DNA from: Thunnus maccoyii | Lineage: Eukaryota > Chordata > Actinopteri > Scombriformes > Scombridae | NCBI RefSeq assembly: GCF_910596095.1 | Contig: NC_056547.1 | Span: 29,267,647-29,331,646, forward strand | DNA: 64,000 nucleotides | Direction: 5' to 3' | In this document: one piece after another, positions 57,542-64,000 of the stretch | How positions within the stretch are numbered: position 1 is the stretch's first letter | Layout: each line of letters begins with the position of its first letter | Notes under the pieces: model-generated | Database searches by the model: none | Told to the model about the DNA's origin: nothing | Seen by the model: only the letters and a program-made list of their open reading frames with translations | Position numbers and translations under genes: made by a program

Positions 57542-57615
57542 TTTCTGCTAGGTTAGTTGGTTAAAATGCTCATTTTGTAAACAGGAAATCCTGTGTTCAA
57601 AACCCTGTAATGCCT
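57542..57615 (+). pseudogene. tRNA-Thr pseudogene, copy 6
   Basis: TTAGTTGGTTAAAATGC and the loop TTTTGTAA with anticodon TGT are kept, but the acceptor stem and T-arm (TGTGTTCAAAACCCTG) are damaged. Confidence 0.75.
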
Positions 57616-57900
57616 TGCTGATGTTTCTGTGTTGACGTATACTATACCCACAAAACCTACCAATAAGCCAATTAAATGCAGTCAGTGGGTCAGATTCTTT
57701 AGCTGCTTGGCTTCAACATGTAGGACTAGCATAGCTCTGTAAAGCACTGATACAAACCTCTGACCTGAGATGTGGTTGGAATAAAAGTCACTCCCACCAC
57801 AGATGAAATTTATAACTCCATCTGAGAGATATTAAAAAGCACTTTTTCTGCATCTCGGAATCTAGTTTGGTACTGATCATCCCTTGAGGTCTTGCTGAAA

Positions 57901-57974
57901 GGTCCTGTGGTATAATCAGTCAGCACACTCGGCTGTCAACTGAAAGGCTAGTGGTTTGAACCCATCTGCGGATT
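57901..57974 (+). pseudogene. tRNA-Asn-like pseudogene
   Basis: CTCGGCTGTCAACTGAAAGG and GTGGTTTGAACCCA match the anticodon and T-arm of tRNA-Asn (usual loop CTGTTAA). Here the anticodon is GTC. The A-box-like TGGTATAATCAGTCAGC is kept. The 3' acceptor strand no longer pairs. It is the only non-Thr member of the cluster. Confidence 0.65.
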
Positions 57975-58195
57975 AGGTTCTTCTGCGGCATGATACTTTA
58001 GGTCTGTAGGAGGACTTTATGCTTTATTACCAAACTAACACCACTGTTTATGTTGTCATCAAACTGCTCTAGGGGATTGTTTTGTTGTTGCTGTTGCATA
58101 ATGGATTATGGTATGCTGAGGGATAGATCACAGGGTTCTCCCAACAAAATGTTTCTGCATTTCTTGGCTGCATTTGGAGGAGTCTTTAAAATGGC

Positions 58196-58308
58196 TGTGT
58201 CCCATACTGAGAGACTGGATTTTCCAAAAGATGCACCCAGAATGTAGGATCATTCAGACACCCTTCAGAGACCAAAGCTAAGGATGCATTCAGGTGGCTA
58301 TCACTAAA
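58196..58308 (+). repeat. Copy of the 53.4-kb flanking repeat
   Basis: GTGTCCCATACTGAGAGACT, GGATTTTCCAAAAGATGC, CATTCAGACACCCTTCAGAG and GCATTCAGGTGGC align with 53395-53570 and end at the 5' border of tRNA copy 7. Confidence 0.6.
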
Positions 58309-58382
58309 GGCACCGTGGCTTAGTTGGTCAAAGCACCTGTCTTGTAAACAGGAGATCCTGGGTTCAAATCCCAGTGGTGCCT
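58309..58382 (+). tRNA. tRNA-Thr (anticodon TGT), intact
   Basis: Acceptor GGCACCG/TGGTGCC (one G-T pair). D stem GCTT/AAGC, loop CTTGTAA (anticodon 58343-58345), T stem CTGGG/CCCAG and consensus B box. The closest to the usual vertebrate tRNA-Thr sequence in the array. The nearest TTTT is about 56 bases downstream, inside a neighbouring repeat. Confidence 0.95.
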
Positions 58383-58407
58383 CAGTAAGTCTATAGCACC
58401 TTTCTGA

Positions 58408-58490
58408 ATAATAATAATAACTTTATTTGTATAGCACTTTTCATACAAGAAATGCAGCTCAAAGTGCTTTACAACAAAAGAATTTACATG
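58408..58490 (+). repeat. LINE/SINE 3' end word
   Basis: ACTTTATTTGTATAGCACTT, TTCATACAAGAAATGCAGC and TCAAAGTGCTTTACAACA are a very common teleost retroposon 3' end, immediately behind tRNA copy 7 after a short AAT run. Confidence 0.65.
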
Positions 58491-59018
58491 CACCAAGTGC
58501 TTCATGTGAAGAAGACATAAAAGCATGTAAAACATTAATATAACATAAGATGGAAAACAAAGCCCACTTGATAACATTAATAAATATACATAAAATAAAG
58601 TGAAAATAGAATAAATATATAGGAATAGGAAGGAGACACAAACTACTTTAATCTAAAGCTGATGTCAGCACCTTTTCTTACCATTTATGATAGCAAGCAA
58701 ACATCTACACATATTGCTGCATACCTTTATATTGGAGGCTGAGCTGTTATGGGTGGTACAATGAATGATGGCTTGCTTCATGATTGATATTTTTGGTACT
58801 CTTGATTGGAAAACAATTAACAATGCCATCTTAGAGTCATTTTTGGGTAAGGTTTACAATTTCCCAGTCAATAGGCAGGTTATGTTTGCATGTAGAATAA
58901 TTTCTGGTTGGATTGAGGGACTGAAGCAGCAATTCTGTTTGCTAACGTTATCAGCGAACTTGAGCCCAAAGGCTTTTGAGACACTACCTTGTGTACATTT
59001 TTATCATCATCGTCATCA

Positions 59019-59093
59019 AGTGCTGTAGCTTAGCTGACAAAAGTGCCTGTCTTGTAAACAAGAGATCCTGAGTTCAAACACACAGGAGTGCTG
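59019..59093 (+). pseudogene. tRNA-Thr pseudogene, copy 8
   Basis: The 5' half is good (AGTGCTGTAGCTTAGC, loop CTTGTAA). The T-arm (CTGAGTTCAAACACACAGG) and 3' acceptor are damaged. Confidence 0.75.
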
Positions 59094-59237
59094 CCACTTT
59101 TCTATCTTATGTTAACCACAGCTACGAGACACTATCCAATTAATCTCCATGAGTGGGCTGCTCTTTAACTCAACATGCATGACAGAGGTGTTTTATTTGT
59201 GAACTTTACCTCATCCTGTAGTCTTTACCCAACTGCA

Positions 59238-59311
59238 GGCACTGTAGCTTAATTGGTCAAAGTACCTCTCTTGTAAACAGGAGATCCTAGGCTCAAATGC
59301 CAGCAGTGTCT
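59238..59311 (+). pseudogene. tRNA-Thr (TGT), near-intact, copy 9
   Basis: Acceptor GGCACTG/CAGTGTC still pairs with one G-T. The anticodon stem has a C-C mismatch (CCTCT/ACAGG) and the T stem two mismatches. The B box GGCTCAAATGC departs from consensus. Probably inactive, though still threonine by anticodon (59272-59274). Confidence 0.7.
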
Positions 59312-61560
59312 ACTCTATGTTTATAGTTGATAGACACAATTAAATTAAACCTGTTGTTTAGCTGGACAACTCATGATGCAGGACTAATACAGCTCTGTAA
59401 AGCTGTGGTACTAATTTTAGATCTTCAAGCTGAAAAAGGGTTTCTTTTAACTTGGAGACTAGAAGATTGCTAACAATTTAGCATGTAAAAACACAAGCAG
59501 CACTGGCCCAGAGAGAGCTGGTGAGAACTGCATCTGGTGACACTGGATTCGCAGATAATGAAATATGTCCTTTTTAATTATCCTACCTGCTTATCCTGCT
59601 GCCTTTCTACATGTCTGCTTAGTGCACTATGCATTATGTTATACTGAGGGCTACAACTGCCACACTCCCATGAAATTTGCTGTGGATATTCATAATCCCC
59701 AGAGGATACATGCTAATGTTCTCGAGAACTCTGACCTTCAAGGTGCAACAGAAAAACACCCCCTGCCTCCATTGTTTTCAATGTGAGCACTGTTGTGAAT
59801 ATACACAGCTCTTTGCCGTCTGAGATTATGATTGTTTTTCCATCTAGCTGCCTCGGCTCACCATGTGACCATGGCAACCACAGAAACCACAATGAAGGAA
59901 ATGTATTGGGCAACCATGAAAGAGCTGATTTTACTGAGTTTCCTAATCTATGCACCTCAGACAGATCAATGAACAGAAACAGTAGGCTAACATCAGCTTA
60001 ATCCTGGGACAATTAACAATGTTTATGATACAAACCTAGTTAGCAAAACTTACTATATTAATTGTGTTACATTGCTACATTGAATTTTCTCTATTTTAAG
60101 ATACAATCAGCTCTATTTTGTTTCTATTTGTATGCAAGTTTCTATCTTTACACAAGATATATCAAAATCTAATGGGCAGATTGCTTTGAAATTTACTGGC
60201 ACACCAATGCTTCCCAGAGGGCAAACCTTTATTGTTTTAGACAACAAAACAAGACTTTCAGTTTTATTTTGTTTTGCATTTTCTAAAACCTGATCTAACC
60301 CCATTGTAGGCTGTTGTTTACCGTGTTTCCATGCCAGTGGGTGTAGCAGATACAGTGAATACTATCAAGGGTATTGCTGTCTATCAGAACCTCAGTCTCA
60401 CTGCCACTACATCAGGGAGTATGGATCAGAGTGGTAATCCAGCTTGCCATGCTACATGCTGAGAGCTCAGGTTCCTCCGAGGCGCCTACATTTCCAACAG
60501 TTGCCTTTTTTCGTCTTAGTCAAATTCACATCTTCCCCAATGTGCCTCTGTTTCAGATGAAGTGCGCCGCCCCTTGGATAATAAATCACGCGCTCTGAGT
60601 TTTTTCACAGCACACATGCAGAATTTGATATGGCAGACATCAAAGATAGAGGTGGTGTTTGCACAGAGGAGACTAAGGGCATGATAAATGTATGGAAATC
60701 CCTGATGCTTATGTTCCCATTTTAGACCCACTTGTAATGCCACTCACATAGCTTTTTCTTTCAACCTTCCTTGGAAACTGTCTTTTTCACCTGAAGCTGA
60801 ATAACAATCCTGTCAAACTTCAGTAGCACAGAGAAAGACCCTGTCATCTTGACAGCAACTCACTATGGATGGAAACACCACATGGGCCTACCAGGCACAG
60901 ACCCAGGGACCAAAGGGCTTGAGGGCACTTAAAGGTTTTAGTTTGGTTCAAATGCATTAGGTCATACAATGCATCGTCTGACCAGGTCTATGATGGGCAA
61001 AAACCCTGCGGCCATAGCGAGGGGTATGTGATAATCGTAAAAATGAGGATAATGGCATTCACTTTCAGACCGTCTGTCCTCAAAGGCATTCATGGTGTTG
61101 CACCAAGTTACACAAGAAATTTAAAAGAAGTAGTTGTGTGAAGAAGGAAAAGAACATCAGAGAGAGCTTGAAATCATTCCTTCCTCTTAGGGCTGTCACT
61201 TTTTAAAAATTTGAACAACTTTGGAAAAATATTCAATATTTTATCTTTAATTACTCACCGCCTCACAATCCATCCATGACTACAGTGCATGTCCTCCAAC
61301 CCACTGATTATCTTTTCAGTTTTTTTAATACATATGTTGACCACAGCGTATAACACATTGGTTGGTTGGGGTTGGGGTTGAAGACTACAAATCTGAAAAG
61401 TAAAAAAATCTGTGAGGTTAGCAGACCTCTGTAGACCGTTCCTCATCTCTGCCATTCTCTGACTTCTCCTTAAGTGGCCCAGAATATACAAAAATGGAAA
61501 TATTTCAAAATGATTTATTTTTGTGCAGCTGGTATACATTTTTGCACATAGAGGGTGTTC
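59312..61560. other. No gene seen
   Basis: The stretch 59640-59720 weakly recalls family A (GGATATTCATAATCCCCAGA). The rest is anonymous, slightly less A/T-rich around 59.75-59.93 kb and 60.40-60.60 kb. Frames up to 94 codons show no domain. Confidence 0.5.
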
Positions 61561-61940
61561 CAGGTCAAATCTGACCCATACTTATTCAAAGGGATTTTAA
61601 AGTCACCAGAGGGCGTCAAATAAAGATACAAGGCGGTTATGGGGTGTCTTGAAGCAGTGAAACTATAAACTGGCATGAGTGTGTATTTCTGTCATTGGGA
61701 CAGTGGGGACAGAGTTCAAGGTGGACCTTGATACTGTCATGAGAACTGCCCAGGTCTACATTTGCCAGGGTTCCCACCCAGGTGGGCTCATGTAGACCTT
61801 TGAGATGTTATGGGGGAATCTTGAAACAGTGAAAGAGTAAAACTGCATTGACATCATCATATATGGTGTACATATCAGTAGGGACATGGGGTCACGAGGT
61901 GCCTTGACACTGCCACAGCATCTGCGCCTGCAAACAGCCT
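61561..61940 (+). repeat. Two diverged tandem units, about 170 bp period
   Basis: GTTATGGGGTGTCTTGAAGC, AGTGAAACTATAAACTG and CAGTGGGGACAGAG near 61.64-61.71 kb are echoed by GTTATGGGGGAATCTTGAAA, CAGTGAAAGAGTAAAACTG and AGTAGGGACATGGGG near 61.81-61.89 kb. A GGTCAAATCTGACCC word at the start recalls piggyBac-type ends, but no TTAA-flanked pair was found. Confidence 0.5.
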
Positions 61941-62384
61941 ATAAAAGTAACAAATCAAACCCATCAATTCCCAGGAAACCAACATAGTGGTTGCCCATCA
62001 TAGTCCTCCCCTTAGTGGAGTGCAGCTTTCATACGACTATAAGAAGTACCTGAGCTCCTATTTTACTGATTTGGTGGATTTGTTATTCCAAGATGAAAAA
62101 GGAGACAGTAAGTTGAAGAAGAGGATGACAACATGGTGGACATGGAGGAAAGGCCCTTGTGACTTCTTTCTCTATTTATAAAGCACCACTCCATATTACC
62201 AGGTGAGTCTGATGTAGCTAATAAAAACATATCTGAGAAGCACAATTGCACAGGAGAGACTGACGGGGCTCGTATTGTTTAATAAACAATCATTTGCAAT
62301 AATAATAAACAGTTTTTTGCCTGCCTATCTGTTTGACTGACAGTTATATTGATCAGTGAGAAAGCATTGACTTGGCATTTAGCA
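61941..62384. other. No gene seen
   Basis: A 64-codon frame (61987-62181) has no recognised domain. Anonymous otherwise. Confidence 0.5.
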
Positions 62385-62760
62385 ATTGTATTTATTTATT
62401 GGGACAGTGTACAGTTTTTCACACAAAAGATGCACTGTCCCAGAGTTAGCTCAAAGCTAATTTACATCCGTAGTCTCCCACAATCAAAACATACAGCAGC
62501 ACAACAACAAACAGTACAAAGCAAAAAAACACACTGAACACATTATACAAAATACAAAATACAAAGCTACACACAACAGCACATCACATACACCCACAAT
62601 GTCAACTAGACATTAATAATGTAAACTTATCAAATTAAAAACAAGACTACCTGCGCTTATGAGAAAACCATAGATGAAGTTTAGACTCAGTGGTCACAGA
62701 GCTTATTGATCTTTGGTAGATTTTTTAATATGGGCTTGAATGTATTGATTGAACTGCAGT
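62385..62760 (+). repeat. Dispersed repeat, family H, full copy
   Basis: TTTATTTATTGGGACAGTGT, AAGATGCACTGTCCCAGAG, CATCCGTAGTCTCCCAC and AACAGTACAAAGCAAAA match the inverted copy nested at 50.32-50.64 kb. This copy keeps about 70 bp near 62.61-62.69 kb that the nested one lacks. Confidence 0.8.
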
Positions 62761-62778
62761 TGAATGAAGTTGGTTCAA

Positions 62779-62799
62779 TGTAAAAAAAAAAAAAAAAAA
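62779..62799 (+). repeat. Poly-A tract, about 20 bp
   Basis: A run shortly behind family H, possibly part of its tail. Confidence 0.85.
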
Positions 62800-63139
62800 C
62801 CCAAAAGAACTAACTTTTGCTAGCTTAGCTTGCAACATTTCTCTGGGGAGTGTAGTGGAGCTTCATTTAATGTAGAGTAACTGGTAGACTGGTTGCCCAA
62901 CACTAAGCATAACACCTGTCAGTGGTCGAGTTGGACTAGGTTTTTGCAAGTAAGAGGAATGTGTAAGGAAAAAACAAGATAACTGTGGCTCTGCTAAAAT
63001 TTTGATACTTTAAAAAAACTAAACTAAACTGTCCATTATGAGTCTGACAATGTTATAGGCGTGCAGTGCTAAATTGATGGAGTAGTTTTCTAAGTTATGG
63101 TGAACTTGACAGCAAACAGTTCCGTATTTATACATCCAA

Positions 63140-63420
63140 CAGACAAACAGCAACGTTAGCATTGATTTGGAGTCGTGTTTGTGTCCAATATTCCCTCTTC
63201 TTGTAGCTCTGGTTTGATCTCCACTAACTGCTGAGAAAAATATCTGGTCACTGCCAACTGCTGCAGCTGAAAACAGCCGCCTGCTGCTGTTGGAAACCAT
63301 ATTGATGAGGGCACTGAGACTAATCCAAAACAATAAAACCAAAAGAGTGAGCTGAAAGATGCTAGCTTTGTGGAGATGATGGGAACTGCAAAGTTAATGA
63401 TCTGCATGAGGTTGTCACTA
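63140..63420 (+). repeat. Dispersed repeat, family B, second copy
   Basis: GTAGCTCTGGTTTGATCTCC, CTGCTGAGAAAAATATCTGG, GAGCTGAAAGATGCTAGC and GGGAACTGCAAAGTTAATG align in order with 3.99-4.35 kb. Confidence 0.65.
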
Positions 63421-64000
63421 CAAGTGATACCTTTCACATTATGCATAATCATCTGATCTATTATTAATATAAGAATATCAATTAGCACAGTTTGCCAGGA
63501 CACATTTCTACCTCTGTTCCTCTGCTGATTTCCCACTCAGATGGCAGAGGGTTTCACAGTATTACTGTGCCTGGCCGAACCAAACCTCTGTAAGCCAAAA
63601 TTACTGCACTTACCTGCAAGATGTGACCTTTGCTCTGTGATTCATTGTGAATCACCAGTAAACACAACCACCCTTCAATTCTACTGCTATGTGCTGTTTC
63701 ACTCATTTACCACATCCCCCTTTTTCAGTAGGAATCAATGGAAGGTCCGAAGCACATGAACAACCATATTTGATATAAACATTATCACAGTATAGTACAC
63801 ATTTAGTAGTTCTATATAATTATTACTGCTATTACTATTTCTTGCATTTTTTCTAACACTTCACCTGCGTCAGTACAGAGTGAGTATACTCCCAGACTTT
63901 CCCCTTCTACCTGATATCCTGTTGTGATATTTCACACATGTTCTCTATAAATCAGATGGGTTTTTTAGCGGAGGCTTTGTGGGAAGAAGACTCAGGTAGA
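63421..64000. other. No gene seen
   Basis: A 126-codon minus frame (63156-63536) overlaps family B and has no domain. The rest is anonymous to the window's end. Confidence 0.5.

Larger units (their letters stand above)
53700..59430 (+). repeat. Duplicated tRNA-Thr array
   Basis: Nine tRNA-Thr-like sequences on the plus strand sit in diverged repeat units. The stretch 53700-54390 aligns in order with 54940-55641: GATTAACAGTAAATCCAGG / GATTAACAGCAAGTCAAG, GTCTGGCTT, CTCAGTGAATG-GGA, CTGCTTTATGTTT, GGACTGAA. The stretch 58735-59095 repeats the second half again (GGCTGAGCTGTTATGGG, TTTCTGGTTGGATT, GCCCAAAGGCTTTTGAGA). The period of the first two units is about 1.24 kb, with two tRNA copies in each. 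Confidence 0.8.

Noticed and set aside
55568..58382. Mitochondrial tRNA-Thr insertion (NUMT)
   Set aside because: Copies have nuclear-type A and B boxes and no neighbouring mitochondrial genes, and the repeats are tandem with nuclear flanks.
53700..59430. tRNA-derived SINE family instead of tRNA genes
   Set aside because: Each copy keeps a complete tRNA length including the 3' acceptor strand in the good copies, and flanks repeat locally over hundreds of bases without a common SINE tail.
1..64000. CRISPR arrays, bacterial operons, prophage
   Set aside because: Repeat content, tRNA promoters and retroelements are eukaryotic, and no regularly spaced repeat-spacer pattern exists.

Overview
The window looks like an intergenic or intronic stretch of a ray-finned fish nuclear genome, probably a percomorph teleost. 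The evidence is long A/T-rich sequence without open reading frames, many microsatellites ((GT)n, (AAT)n, poly-A), interspersed repeats of teleost type (tRNA-derived SINEs, L2/Rex-like LINE pieces, hAT-, Harbinger- and Tc1-like DNA elements, a Penelope-like element) and nuclear tRNA genes with internal A and B boxes. I found no intact host protein-coding gene. The longest open frames lie in, or antisense to, broken transposons. Bacterial features (operons, RBS, CRISPR) do not apply.

Layout. 0-9 kb: repeat fragments, one tRNA-derived SINE (3.0-3.3 kb), a perfect 16-bp hairpin (5.55 kb) and a DNA element nested inside another (6.14-6.95 kb). 9-18 kb: one arm of a foldback family, a Harbinger-like MITE (12.85-13.83 kb), a dense cluster of simple repeats (14-16.9 kb) and a 1-kb dispersed repeat with an internal tandem duplication (15.6-16.6 kb). 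18-24 kb: a non-autonomous Harbinger-like element carrying a perfect 20-bp hairpin, a LINE 3' fragment and an hAT-like element. 24.5-27.1 kb: a decayed Penelope-like retroelement (reverse transcriptase plus GIY-YIG nuclease) with an inverted partial copy at its 5' side and a short TTAGGG tract exactly at a deletion junction. 28.7-29.7 kb: a minus-strand LINE interrupted by another repeat. 30-43 kb: mostly anonymous sequence with scattered repeats. 44.0-45.9 kb: a Harbinger element with divergent transposase and Myb/SANT-like genes, both broken. 46.8-47.3 kb: a second, unrelated Harbinger transposase pseudogene. 50.1-51.05 kb: a foldback element with long inverted arms and a nested insertion.

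53.7-59.4 kb holds the most distinctive locus: nine tRNA-Thr-like sequences in imperfectly duplicated units. Three fold as intact tRNAs (anticodons TGT, CGT, TGT). The other six are decayed, two of them with altered anticodons (GGT, CAC). One tRNA-Asn-like pseudogene lies among them. None of the three intact copies has a TTTT terminator close behind it. 59.4-64 kb is again anonymous sequence with a few repeats.

All family assignments were made by eye from motifs and cross-comparison inside the window. No database search was possible. Names of repeat families are therefore class-level only, and letters (A to H) mark families defined here by recurrence.
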